The notes beneath the pieces were generated by a model. The model was not told where the DNA came from and made no database searches. It was given only the letters and a program-made list of their open reading frames with translations. From contig NC_058522.1 of the NCBI RefSeq assembly GCF_904849725.1, positions 237,063,084-237,127,083 on the forward strand: a stretch of 64,000 bases of DNA, in the 5' to 3' direction. Positions 48,298 to 60,294 of the stretch are shown piece after piece (position 1 is the first letter of the stretch; each line of letters opens with the position of its first letter). Position numbers and translations under genes: made by a program. This stretch comes from Hordeum vulgare subsp. vulgare (Eukaryota > Streptophyta > Magnoliopsida > Poales > Poaceae).

Positions 48298-50212
48298 GAT
48301 CTATCCCTACTCATGCTCGAGTACATAACATATAATAATACCATCTACTCCTTCTTTATAAAGATGTGGGTCATCCCTTAAGTAATGTCTTAAATCTTCA
48401 AGAACTTTTTCGTTTGTTGTTAGGTGAAACTAGGTGCTATATATTAAATAACAATGTAATTAGCATATCTGCATACCAAGGATTACTATGGGAAGCATTT
48501 ATAAGATGTACTTTCTCACAGGGAAAATTATCGTCAATAGGGAGTGGGTCACCAAGAACATTTTCCATTCTAGAAAATTATATCCTATAGGATTTTCAGC
48601 TCCCTTCCTATCAACAATATGCAATAAAACTCTTGAAGTAAAAGCACCCACCTAATCAATATAGTCTTAGCATGTTTCTTTTCCATAAGGTATTTAATAA
48701 GAGCATGATCTGTGTGAATAGTAACTATGGAATCAACAATATATCACATGCAGGGACAACTCCTAAAATTCCCTTCTCAGTAGTGGCATAATTTCTTTGG
48801 GCATTGTCTAGAGTTTTACTAGCATAATGGAAAACATTCAATTTCTTGTCTCCTCTTTGTCCTAGAAGAGCACCAATAGCATAATCACTAGCATCACACA
48901 TAATTTCAAATGGAAAATTCCAATCAGGTGGTTGAAGAATCGGTGCAGAAATTAAGGAGTTCTTAAGTATTTCAAAAGCAATCATCATAAAAAACAAATG
49001 GAATATCTTTTTGAAGAAGATTAGTTGACGACCTAGAAATATTGGACAAATCTTTAATGAAACGCCTATAGAAACCATCATGACCACAAAAATTTCTTAT
49101 ACATTTAACATCTTTAGGACATGGCATTTTCTCTATTGCATCAACTTTATCTTTCTCTACCTCAATACCTCTTTTAGAAATGTTATGCCCAAGTATTATG
49201 CCTTCATTCACCATAAAGTGGCACTTCTCCGAGTTCAAGTCAAGATTCGTTTCTTCACATCTTTGCAAAACTCGATCAAGGTTGCTCAAGCAATCATCAA
49301 AACAAATATTCTAAACGAAATAATCATCCATCAAGACCTCAACAATCTTTTCACATAAGTGAGAGAATATAGTAGTCATACATCTTTGAAAGGTTACACA
49401 TGCATTGCACAAACCAAAAGGCATACGTCTATAATCATAAATTCCAAAAGGGCATGTGAAAATAGTTTTCTATTGGTCCTCCTTTGACACAGGAATTTGA
49501 GAAAAAACAGAATATCCATCAAGAAAACAAAATGTGTGTGCTTAGATGATATTTCTTACATTTTATCAATAAAAGGCAAGTGTTAATGATATTTTCTAGT
49601 AGCTTTGTTTAATTTCTAGAAATCTATTACCATCCTATAACCAGTTACAATTCTTTGTGGGATAAGTTCATTTTTATCATTAGGAACAACAGTTATACCT
49701 CCTTTCTTAGGAACATAATGAACATGACTTACCCAGGTAATATTAGCAATGGGATAACTTATACCTACCTCCAGAAGCTTTAATATTTCAGTTCTTACCG
49801 CTTACTTCATCTTAGGGATTAAGCGATGTTGATGGTCAACGACAGGTTTAGCATCTGGTTCCATATTAATCTTGTGCTCATATAGAGTGGGACTAGTGCC
49901 CTTAAAATCAACAAGAGTATATCCAATAGCAGATCGGTGTTTTCTCTGAGTTTTAAGTAATCTCTTTTTTTCATGCTCTAAAAGGTGAGCACCAATAATT
50001 ACAAGATATATCATGTTTTCGTCAAGATAAGTATATTTCAAAGTATCATGTAATTTCTTTAGCTCAAACATGGTATATTCTTTAGGTGCAGGAGGATCCC
50101 CTGAAATGTCAACATGCAAGTTGTGTTTAAGAATAGGTGTTCTTCTAAAGAAGATTTCATTCATATGCATATCATTCTCATGGTATAGCAAGTAAGGATC
50201 AGCAGGAGGCAC
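48298..50212 (-). pseudogene. Gypsy pol: RT, RNase H and start of integrase (disrupted)
   Basis: The pre-RT block at 49802-50212 includes HRSAIGYTLVDFKGTSPTLY and KINMEPDAKPVVDHQHRLIP, ending in a stop. RT follows at about 49300-49800 with many stops. The post-RT block at 48972-49289 includes NLDLNSEKCHFMVNEGIILG. RNase H at 48725-49087 includes FEIMCDASDYAIGALLGQ. The integrase linker/zinc-finger start (HLYKEGVDGI-like in broken frames) is at about 48298-48365. It is not functional. Confidence 0.8.
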
Positions 50213-50297
50213 ATCAATAGAAGCAAGACGAACAATTTCATCTTTACTAGGTAATTCTTTCTCATTTGGTTGTCTACTAAACTTGGTGAAATTAAAT

Positions 50298-51059
50298 TCA
50301 TGAGACTAGGCTTACTTTAACCTTCTTAGTAACACAATTAATTTTTTTATTAACAGTATTTAAGAAAGGTCTACCAAATATAATGTGACAAAAGTTATCT
50401 TGTTTTGAACCAAGTACTATGAAATCTGTAGGGTACTTAATTTTTCCACACAAGACTTCAAAATATCTAAAAATCCCAAATGGCGAAATGTTGTGTGTGT
50501 TTGCAAGTTTAATAGTGACATCAATATCTTGAATTTTAGACGGTGCTATGTCATCCATCATTTCTTGATACAAGGTAAAAGGTATAGCACTAACACTACC
50601 ACCCATGTCACATAAGCCATGGTAACAATGATATCCAATCTTAATAGAAACAATAGGCATGCCAACAACTAGTTTATTTTTATCTAGCTCATCTTGTTTG
50701 TTTCTAATAGGTTTTGCAATTCTAGCAGCTTCATCACAGAAGTAAATGACATGACCATCAATATTATCAACTAGGGGATCTTGAACCATAGCAATATTAG
50801 GTTCTACTTTAATTTGCTCATAAGGTTCAGGTGTCCTAATATTGCTTTTATTAACCACAGTTGCAGCTTTAGCATGTTCCTTAATCCTAATAGGAAAAGG
50901 TGGTTTCTCAATTGAAGTAGTAGGTATAACTGGATCAACATGGCTAACAATTATTTTGTCCTTAACCTTAATGGGTTCCTCTAATAATTCTTCAATGGGC
51001 GGATGAAATTTAAACCACTTATCCTTTGGGGATATCAATATGAGTCGCAAATAATTCAC
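50298..51059 (-). pseudogene. Gypsy gag C-terminus and protease (Fatima-like)
   Basis: 253-codon open block. Residues 145-160 carry the aspartic protease site as LCDMGGSVSAIP (D151-M-G). Downstream motifs include PSKIQDIDVTIKLA and FIVLGSKQDNFCHIIFGRPF. It corresponds to the protease domain of the Sabrina-like polyprotein but from another family. The upstream gag (to about 51384) is present in broken frames. The block ends in a stop before the pre-RT block. Confidence 0.75.
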
Positions 51060-51384
51060 GGAAAGAAGCTACCATCTCAGACTCAAGCCCATATTTATTG
51101 CTACACATATTTATTGCTACACTTAACACAATCAAACTCAAGCTTTATACCCTACTCTTTATCTTTGTCGATTTCCCAATATTCAGAGTTGCGTTTAATT
51201 CTTTCCTAAAGATCCCATTTAAATTGAATAGTTATGTTCATGTAGGAACCACTAGAAGAAGAATCAAGTATTAATTGATCATCATGAGAAAGCCGAGCAT
51301 AAAAGTTTTGTAGAATCATTTCTCTTGAGAGCTCATAGTTGGGGAAAGTGTGCATCATAGATTTAAGCCTCCCCAATCTTGTGC
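51060..51384 (-). pseudogene. Gag fragment of Fatima-like element
   Basis: Broken-frame stretch that reads, on the minus strand, FPNYELSREMILQNFYARLS and SSSSGSYMN, a typical Athila-type gag segment. It joins LTR sequence at about 51384 without leader or primer site, so a deletion is inferred. Confidence 0.6.
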
Positions 51385-51624
51385 CTTAAATTCTTATATA
51401 TTCCACAAAAATTCTCCGTGAAGTTTCACGTCATTTGGAGTCTAGTGAATTTCACCTTTTTTTTGTTTTCAGCTCCAGAATTCTAGTTCCCGACAATTTC
51501 CCTCTTTGTGATGTACCTTTTAAATTAGGAAAGAAAATGCATAAGAATTGTATCATAAAGTGAAATAATGACCAAGAATAACATAAATATCAATAGGAAA
51601 TCATGATGCAAAATGGATGTATCA
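51385..51624 (-). repeat. Partial 5' LTR of Fatima-like element
   Basis: Minus-strand start TGATACATCCATTTTGCATC at 51624; only about 240 bp remain. Confidence 0.75.
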
Positions 51625-52100
51625 GCAGCTGCTGCCCGTGGCCGCCGTGGTCGTCACCCCATAGGCAACCGTCGAGGCCCCCGCCCTAGCGACAACCGCC
51701 TTGGCCACCACCACACTGTCATTCACCTTGGCTGCGACGGCAGCGGGGTCATCACTTGCTCCGCCACCGCGGTCCGAATGTGGGAAGTGGAGGCCACCAA
51801 AGGCCCGCCGCCGGGTTTAAACGTTGCAAATCTTGCGCGCTACATCTATGTCCATGAGAATAGGTCTACGTCGAGTCCCGCCACTTGGAGGAGGCACGTC
51901 TGGAGTGGTTCAGGGCAGCATTGATAGGCAACATACTTTTCTCCACTAGCTCATCGACAGCCTCCTCCTCCTCTAGCTCTTACTGAGCACGTTATATTCT
52001 GTTGGACATAGTACAGAGCACATCCCTAGTAGCATTTAGGAGCTATATTCTTAGTTCATATAACTATAGATATGGTTGAACTGGCATCGTACTTTAAATT
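51625..52100 (+). other. GC-rich, gene-like fragment of unknown origin
   Basis: 51625-51970 is clearly more GC-rich than its neighbours and ends in a CTCCTCCTCCTC tract. A + frame from within the adjoining LTR reads through it to 51924, but this start is an accident of the junction. Another frame near 51870-51940 reads VESRHLEEARLEWFRAALIG, which looks more protein-like. I could not assign a family. It may be a captured or relic host exon. Beyond 51970 it is AT-rich with nothing recognisable. Confidence 0.35.
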
Positions 52101-54464
52101 AGCTAGTATATATAGTAGAACTAGCTACTTCACTACGTGGTTGGCAACAATTGGAGAAAAGTTTGTTCAGTTCAACTGTTGAGTTGAATTGTTTTGTACA
52201 AAGACCACTGATCAATCATAGAGAAATTGCCTTTAGAATGCTTGAATTGCATGTGAGACAACTTTTGTGTAAAAACAAAAACTTTTTTGTAGTATTTGAA
52301 TTAAAATATTTTACTGGAACATGGAAAGTTTATGAAATTCGTATATAGTACTTCCGTACAAAAATATTTATCTTGTCCTAAATTTTCAGAAATTTTGGTG
52401 ATACATAATTACACTGTTTAAATTGATTAGTAGACTATTTGTTTTGGACAAATTGTTGTCATAGTTTTGTTACCTACTTATCCTAGAATTTTCAGGTCTT
52501 ATATTGGTAGATATAAATTATGGAAATGATAGTATATAGTACCTAATGTTTTAAAATTATTATGAAATTTGTCTTGGCAGTACATGAAGTGTACATTTGT
52601 TCTTGTGTGTACTAATCTATCTCACGAGTTCTTTTCAAGTTTTTTGTGGATGAAGTTTTTGAGACTTACGTGAAACCGGTATATGAGAGGATTGAACGGG
52701 ATACAAAAGTTCAAGCTTCGAGATGCCCAAGTCACCCCAATTAAATATTACAAGAAGATTCAAGCATCTAAGCTTGGGGATGCTATGCATCCCACCTCTC
52801 TTCGTCAACAATTATCGGTTAGCCAATGTTGATCCTAAGTTTTCATTCGTTCACATGTGCTATTATTGGAGCATATTTTGTGTTTACTATTCCCTTTTAT
52901 TTTATGCACTATGCTGGTATGACATAATCCTTGGTTGATTTATAGAATGTTGCATGTGCTTTTCTTAAATCTTTTGAGTATGGCTTTATAGAATACTTTG
53001 TGTGCTTCACTTATATTTTCTAAGCCTAGATATTGGTCTCTCTATATTCATTGAAGAATGCTTTATGAACTTCACTTATATATTTTTGAGAGTAGTTTGA
53101 TGATCACTATTGTGCTTCACTTATATCCTAAGAGAAAATGTTGAATGAAATAAATGTCATAAAATGTGAAATTATATATGCTTCATATGCTTGTCCCACG
53201 GGGAGTAGTGATTTAACACCCTAAGATTATAAGCAATGAAATTTGTTGGAGGTTAGCAAACATAGCATTAGCCACATGAAAAATTCTTGAATAAGGAAGA
53301 AATATTTCACATATGAAGATACTATCTTGTACATCTTTTATGATTGTGATCCCCCATTAATTATTTTCAAACTTGTTCAAGTAGTTGACGTTGGACAAGC
53401 AAGACAACATAATGGTTATGTTTTCTTATAGTCACATAGAAGTTATATTGTCATATATCCTCTAACATATGGTGCTTTCTTTAGACCCCTTGCTAGCCCA
53501 AAAAATTCTCACTAAGTAGATATACTACTTGTGCATCCATAACCCTTAAACCAAGTTTATTGCCATGAGAGTCCACCATACCTACCTATGGGTTAAATAA
53601 AATCCTTCAAGTAAGTTCTCATCAATGCACAAAGCAATAAAAATTGCTCCTAAACATGTATGGTTTTTTACTGTAAGGCAAAATAAGCTTTATACAATCT
53701 TGTGATGGCAAAGAAATAAAAGCGACGAACTGCATAATAAAGTTTGCTATCACAAGGGGCAATATAAATTGATGTTCCTTTTCATTAAAATATTGCACAT
53801 CCAAAACTAAAGGGTGCATAACAACTTGTGGTTCCCACTTCAAAGGGCCTACATTTTAGTTTTATGTATTTCTACATCTACTTTTATGCAAGACTCAATA
53901 ATGTTAATCCCTATTCCAATCTATTAATTCTTTAGTTGACAAGCATCATGTGGTGAGGAAATATCCAAGAACATATATTCAGTTGGATATAGGTGATCAT
54001 AATTCATTATTCTTGACATTATCCGTGAGATCAATAATTTGGCAGGCGGAAATTAAGCCCCTATCTTCCTATGTGTTTGATTGAAACTCCTTGTTCCAAA
54101 ACTATATAGAGTGTGAGAAATCATGGAAGACTAAATGATAGTTGAGTATGTGGAATTTGCTAAATCAAATCTCTTACATAGACCCTTCCTAAAAATAAGA
54201 TGAATTGTAATTGTTCGATGACTCAAAACATAGTTTGCTAGTTTTCAAGAAATTTTATGGTCTATACTTTACCATGTGAATAGCTTGTTACTTGATCATG
54301 AGAAGTTCCATGAGAAAAGAGTTGTTGTTTTATGATGCTAGAAAAAGTGATTGAAAGTAACATTGATTAAACTTATATACTATGCTAGAATTCACACTTC
54401 ATAAATTATTTCTTTTATCATTTACCTACTCGAGGACGAGCAGGAATTAACCTTGGGGATGCTG
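52101..54464 (+). mobile_element. 3' internal region of Athila-like Gypsy element (right copy)
   Basis: Non-coding interior typical of this group, including the AAGCTTGGGGATGC motif near 52773 and ending in the purine tract AACCTTGGGGATGC (54451-54464) before the 3' LTR. From 53282 on it is duplicated at 1-1103. The 5' part of the element (gag, pol, 5' LTR) is not present in the window on this strand. The left limit near 52100 is approximate. Confidence 0.7.
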
Positions 54465-56893
54465 ATACGTCTCCGTCGTATTGATAATTTATGAAGTATT
54501 CATGCCAATATTCTACGACTTTTACATACTTTTTGCAACATTTTATATTAATTTTGGGACTAACTTACTTATCCATTACCTAGTGCCTGTTCCTGTTTTA
54601 TGTTAGAATTTAAAGAGTTTTTTTGGAATATATGTGAATTTTGGCAAGAAGAAACAATGCAACGCGGTGTTCGACGGAGGCACAAGCCAACATGTCGCAA
54701 CTAGGGGGGTGGTCATGACCTCATATCTTGTGCCTCCCCGTTAAGTCGGTTCAGGCCCTGCTTTCCCTGCAGGAAAGATATTTTTCCGGTACAAATCCTC
54801 TCAAAATTTCAGCCCAATCGGACTTACGGATCTCCGGATATTTAGGAAAGGGTGAAGGGCATCAAAACAACAACAAAAACAGGAGAGAAATAGAGAGAGA
54901 AATCCAATCTAGGAGGGGCTCTCGCCCCTTCAAGAGTCATGGCAGCCAAGGACCACATGGAGAACCTCTCCGTAGATGGGGATTGTCCATGGAGGAGGAA
55001 GCCTAAGGGGGCACTCTCTCCCCCTCTCTTCCGGCGGCATTGTAGTGGTGCCCGGGGAGCCATCGTCGTGGTGACCATCTACATCACCTTCCTCATCTCT
55101 TTTGATTGGTCCACTCTCCCGCACCTTGCTATAATCCCCTACTTGAACATTGTGTTTCCTGCCACATATTATTAATCAACAATGCGTTGCCACTGTGTAA
55201 TATTTGAGTAGATCTACGTTATCCTTTGGGTTGATTAACGATCTTGATTGGTTTGAGTGTATGTGTAATTTTGGTTTTGTCCTAAAGTGCCTTCCGTGAG
55301 GTGCACATGTGAAGGATTTACACTGGAAGGTGTGGCCATATGTTCATGGTTCGCTTATAGTGGTTGGCTAGAGTGGCAGAAGCTTACACCCTTGTAAGGG
55401 GGTTGTTTACGTATGGTAGTAAAAGGGACTTACCTCAATGATTTATAGTAGTTGTGGATTCTTGCTAGAGAATCAATCATAAGGAGAGATTTTACGGTAC
55501 ATTATAATACACCACAGCACGTGTATTATATGGGCGATCTGACGGATGAGATTAAATGGGCCTTTTTGAGCCCAAGGGTATTTTTGACCTAAAATTTTTT
55601 ATAACTTTATTTGGCCAATTTGGTCGAGGGGTATTCCCGTCCTAATTTTTTGATTAATTTAAATAAATTAACAAATCACTTCATTATAACACCAATTATC
55701 ATGCGTACTCTTTTGAATTTATGTTCGAGCGATTCATCCTCTCTCCTCCTCTCGAGCTCTAACCTCCGGCCCCTCGATCTTGGTCGATTGCCTCCAGCGC
55801 CCTCGATCTCCGCCGATCGCCTCCCTCACCCTCAATCACTGTCAATCAAAGTGTTGCGCGCACTTACCACCAGGAAGATTGTTCACAGCCGGAGCAAGTT
55901 CGGGGACGGCCTGCGGCGTTTCTTTATCCTTCGTCTCGTCGGTGTTTGTCGGACGGCCGATGAAGTAGCCTACGGTACCCACACACAAGCACCCGATTTA
56001 TTTTAGTAAAACAGTCGGCATAGATTGATGGAAGTGAGGGAGGCAACCGAAATCTTGGTTCCGGCATCAGATTAAACACAGACCAAGCTTTCATTTCACA
56101 TAGAGCAGAGCGAGCAAGCTATGCAAACAGCGGATGGATACGTACCTCCAGGAGTAGCATTGCCTTGCTTGTCGCTCATGGCGGATGGGCGGTTCTCCTG
56201 ATGGGATCAAATGTGCTTCTTCTCTCTACCCTTTCCCATCCCTATCAACTCCCGGCGAGACGAGACGACGAGCGGCCCGATGTGCTAGATAATGAGGTCG
56301 CTGCTACTTGGTGCTCATACTCGAAACATTTTTTCTCCCGAAAATGCCCTTCGGGGTCTGATATAATACACGTGGCATCAGCGTATTGCATCGGATCTGG
56401 ACCGTCGAATTCGTTCCAACGTACAATCCATATCGACCTGATCCACTCTAAAATGACTCATCATAAGTTCATATGATCCAAGTACGGAAAGTATGTTAAC
56501 TCATGCATCCCCCTCATGTAAAATTACTAGAATGATTACTGGTCTTGTTATCAATATCCTAGGGTGATTCCGCACACCATACCATCATTATTCCACACTT
56601 GTTATTTCTAATATATTGTGATATATTCTAACTCTGTTTAGCGCAACAACTATTTTTCATATTTTAGTTCTCCAATATCATGCAAAGCTATCCTCTTTAT
56701 ACCCACAATGTAGTTTTCTTTATCCTTACTAGATAAAAGCAAACGTTCGTTGTACGTAGAGTCATATCGATAGCAGACAGGGCTTGAGAGAGTATTGATC
56801 TTACCTTTAGCTCCTTGTGGGTGTGACACTTCATACTTACCACTTCCATCTTTGGAAAGTGCTACGGTGATTCCTTGCCCTTGGGGATTATCA
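54465..56893 (+). repeat. 3' LTR of Athila-like Gypsy element with nested Mutator-like element
   Basis: Starts TGATACGTCTCCGTCG after the purine tract and ends GATTATCA. Without the nested 976-bp element it is about 1.45 kb, the usual size here. It is collinear with but clearly diverged from the LTR at 61308-62808. Confidence 0.85.
55484..56459. mobile_element. Non-autonomous Mutator-like element (976 bp)
   Basis: Breaks the LTR between CAATCATAAG and TTCATATGATCC, which are continuous in the related LTR near 62383. Target duplication ATCATAAG (55476-55483, 56460-56467), or 9 bp with one mismatch. Termini GAGAGATTTTACGGTACA and, inverted, GAGTCATTTTAGAGTGGA; the left-copy remnant matches better (14 of 18). 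No transposase. A GC-rich middle (about 55735-55975) looks exon-like, raising a Pack-MULE possibility. hAT is an alternative if the duplication is truly 8 bp. Confidence 0.65.
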
Positions 56894-57540
56894 TCCCATT
56901 CATCTTTATGTTCTATCTCCTCCGGCTCGATGTCGACTTTACCAAACCAGAAGAGTAGAGGCATATGACCCTTGTGTGCCATGGTGTATGTGAGTGGAGG
57001 TCTGAATGATTGATGGGAATGGGAGGCGAAGAGAGAGGATTGTGAGTGAGTTGGCAGTAAAGTCGCCTATTAAACAGCAGCTTAGGCACCATTGAGGGAC
57101 GTGTTTGAAGCGAGGCGGGCGAATATGGAGCTCAAAGGGCTCACTTCTGATTGATCCTGCAACTTGCTGCCCGCACGCCTCCCGGTGAGCCTGTGCAATG
57201 GAGGACAGCTCGGACATATCCCATCAACTCACAAAGTTGCTCGCACGGCACCTCCAAGCCAATAAAGAGTGCGACGTGTGGCAACACGTAAGGGAAATAG
57301 AACACCCATGGTTTATAAATAATGCAACCGTTTGGCTATTAATGTGTGCACCTTTTACCATAGTGCACCTTTTACCATAGTTCTTTGTTCCAAAAAGCTT
57401 TCGTTGGCTATTAATGTGTGCACCTTTTACCATAGTGGACACGAAAAATACCACACCATATTTCTGCTATATCATGATGCCATGCCCAATTTCTTGAATT
57501 TTGTGTCAGTTTTAGACTTACTATAATTTAAACCAATATT
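56894..57540. other. Low-copy intergenic stretch (right copy)
   Basis: Matches 2380-2989. A 31-bp stretch with GGCTATTAATGTGTGCACC appears twice (57334 and 57416), and GCACCTTTTACCATAG three times (57349, 57365, 57420), a local duplication absent from the left copy. No gene recognised. Confidence 0.5.
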
Positions 57541-59445
57541 CTCAATGTTGGCTCTAGAAGAAAATATATATTTAAAACGTGTCTCAAATAGGAAAAAAAA
57601 TCCTATGATGCCTTTATGTTCCATGTCATGATACCATGCCAAATTTCATGAATTGTTGTCGAGTTTTTGATTTACATGAATTTAAAACCCAAGATTCTCC
57701 ATGTTTCTGTTCGAGCCAAAAACGTGTGGTATTTGACATTCATTCCCATTTCTTGCATGGGAACTAAAGATGCAGCCATGTACACTTATATGGTTTTTTA
57801 AACCTATTTTGATGCACTCGACCTTTGAGTAGTTCAAATTTGAATTATGCACATTAAATGCCTATGAAACTAATTAATGTATGAAAGGGGCAAATGAACC
57901 CTGGATAATTCCATATTTTAGCACGATACTCCTACTCGTCTATGTTGCCTCTAGAAAAAGTTCAAGGCGAGAAGAGGCGATGGATGTCGTTTCGCCCACC
58001 TAAGGTGACATGTTCCGTATGAGAACCACAAAGCTTCCCGTGAGAAGCTTCGGTTATTAAGGGGTTGAGCCAAAACTTCTCCTAAATTGGTTATTTTTTA
58101 CCACAACACATATGTGCCATGTCATGACACCATACCAAGTTTCATGAATTTCTAACGATATTTTTATTTATATGAATTTAAAACCCGAGCTTCTCATTGT
58201 TTGTTTGGTCGAGCCAAGACCCCGATATGTTTGAAACCCATTCCCATTTCTTGCATGGGACCTAAAGATGCAGCCATGTACACATATGTGCTTTTTCAAC
58301 CCAGTTTGATGCACCACACCTTGTTATTGTAGTTCAAATTAGAATTATGCACATTAAATGCCTATAAAACTAAATTAATGTATAAAATAGGCCAACGAAC
58401 CATGTATGATTCCATATTTTAGCACGACACTCCTACTGGTCTGTTGCCTCTAGAAAAAGTTCAAGGCGAGAAGAGGCGGTGAATGTCGTTTCACCCACGT
58501 AAGGTGAAGCGTTCCATATCGGAACCACAAAGCTTCCCGTGAGAAGCTCCGGTTTGTAAGGGGCTTGTGCCAAAACTTTTGCTAAGTTGGTCATTTTTTT
58601 ACCACGGCACATATGTACCCTGTCATGAGACCATACCAAGTTTCATGAATTGACCAGTTTTTGATTTATTTGAATTTAAAACCCAACTTGCTCAATGTTC
58701 GTGTGGCCGAGTCAAGACCCCCGAGATGTTTGAAATTCATTCCCATTTCTTGCATGGGGCCTAAATATGCAGCCATGGAGACTTATATGATTTTTTAACC
58801 CATTTTGATGCACCGTACCTTGTGATTATAGTTCAAATTTGAATTCTAAACATTAAATGCATAGAAACTCAACTAAAGTATAAAAGTGCAAAACAAACCC
58901 TGAATAATTTGGCAAGACACTCCTATTGGTCTATGTTGCCCCTAGAAAAAGTTTAAGGCGAGAAGACGAGCGGATGTTGTTTCCCCCACATAAGGTGACG
59001 CGTTATCTATCGGAACCACAAAGCTTCCCATGAGAAGCTCTGATTTGTAAGGGGCTTGTGCCAAAACTTGTCCCAAATTGGACAACTTTTTTACCATGGC
59101 ACATATGTGACATGTCCTGACAACATGCCAAGTTTTATGAATTTGTGACGCATTTTGGATGTACAATAATTTAAAAACCAAGTTTCCCATTGCTTGTGGC
59201 CAAGACAAGATGTCGAGATGTTTGAAAGTCATTCCCATTTCTTGCATGTGACCTAAAGATGAAGCCATGGACACTTGTATAAATTTAAAACCCATTTTGA
59301 TGCACCGGACCTTGGGCATGTAGTTCAGAATTGAATTATACACATTAAATGTCTAGAAAACTCAATTAATGTATAAAAATGCCAAAAGAACCCTTAATAA
59401 ATTCATATTTTAGCATGACAGTACGATTGGTCTGTGTTCACTGCA
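57541..59445. repeat. Degenerate ~495-bp tandem repeat array (right copy, intact)
   Basis: Four units; the CCCATTTCTTGCATG landmark recurs at 57745, 58243, 58742 and 59234 (spacings 498, 499, 492). Units differ from each other far more than each differs from its partner in the left copy, so the array predates the segmental duplication. Confidence 0.8.
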
Positions 59446-59793
59446 GAAAAATCTTATTGCAATCCAAACACCGTCCTTTGCGAAAGTAACCTCATTTTTT
59501 ATTTTAAAAATGATATGAAAATCAACTATATCACAAACATTTCATGATCATGAATCGTGTGTGATGCAGTACAAAATATCTAGGACCAGTCATCATACAT
59601 GGCTTAGATTGGAAGCTCTGTCGGCTACGGTTCACCGCCAACCAGTTTACCGCACTCACTCCTGAAGACCATTTTATTGTTCAATCATCATGGGTGAAAG
59701 ATGGGGACATGGATCCCCGTAGTCAGGGAAACTTCGGTAACCCACTCCGACCCGAGCGCGGCCGCATCATCCATGAGAACACTCTGAACATGC
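59446..59793. other. Unannotated stretch
   Basis: Matches 7200-7673 of the left copy. It holds a GC-richer part from about 59690 leading into the + frame that follows. No motif recognised. Confidence 0.3.
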
Positions 59794-60294
59794 TTGAACG
59801 CGGATGCTACCTCCAATAGGGCGATGGGAGCACCTGAAAGGGCAGCAGCTGCAGCTGAGAGGGTGACAGCAACAACCACGACGGGGATAGCAATTGGCAA
59901 GAATGACACATTCGCTAGAAGTTTATCGGTGGTCACTGTACACCTGGTGGCAGATGCCCATGCCCATCTCGAGGCTGCCCACACCCATATCATGCCAGTC
60001 ACTTCACAAATTGGAGCGACCTTCTCCAACACCAGTCGACAAACGAGGTATGATGAGTTGGTAATCACTGAGTGTGCTTGAGAAGGCGTCAGTTTGTTGG
60101 CGGCCTCCCAAGCCAAGATGGTGGTAGTCCATGCTCGGACCAAGGACACCCACGCCCGGCTCGTGGCCACCTTATCCAAAGAGATGGTGGACAAGGAATA
60201 CAAGATGCTAGTGGAGTATATGGTGACGGATGCCATGGAGCTCCTTACCCTAGAGGTCATTGAGCAGGAGCTAGTGATGGAGGAGGCGGTGTAA
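59794..60294 (+). pseudogene. Unknown reading frame, right copy, one in-frame stop
   Basis: A single + frame of 166 codons broken by one TGA at 60079-60081. Before it: ADAHAHLEAAHTHIM, RYDELVITECA. After it: KMVVVHARTKDTHARLV, LSKEMVDKEYKMLVEYM, LEVIEQELVMEEAV, then a stop. The second half is charged and helical, possibly a coiled coil. The stop is shared by both duplication copies, so the frame was dead before the duplication or the start lies after it. No family recognised. A 203-codon antisense frame also spans the region. Confidence 0.4.

Larger units (their letters stand above)
48298..51624 (-). mobile_element. Fatima-like Gypsy element, 5' part, internally deleted
   Basis: Minus strand: partial LTR (about 51385-51624), then directly gag, protease, RT and RNase H, ending at the integrase zinc-finger region at 48298. 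The LTR start TGATACATCCATTTTGCATC is shared with 63903. The 3' part of the LTR, primer site and start of gag are deleted at about 51384. The 3' half is missing beyond the Copia LTR. Pol order RT-RH-IN is that of Gypsy elements, with Athila-like motifs. Confidence 0.8.

Noticed and set aside
51613..51924. 103-codon + frame starting in the Fatima-like LTR
   Set aside because: Its start lies in antisense LTR sequence and it crosses an insertion boundary; not a natural gene start.
52345..52375. Possible Stowaway-like start (GTACTTCCGTACAAAAATA)
   Set aside because: No matching inverted terminus or TA duplication found; the sequence continues as Athila-like interior.
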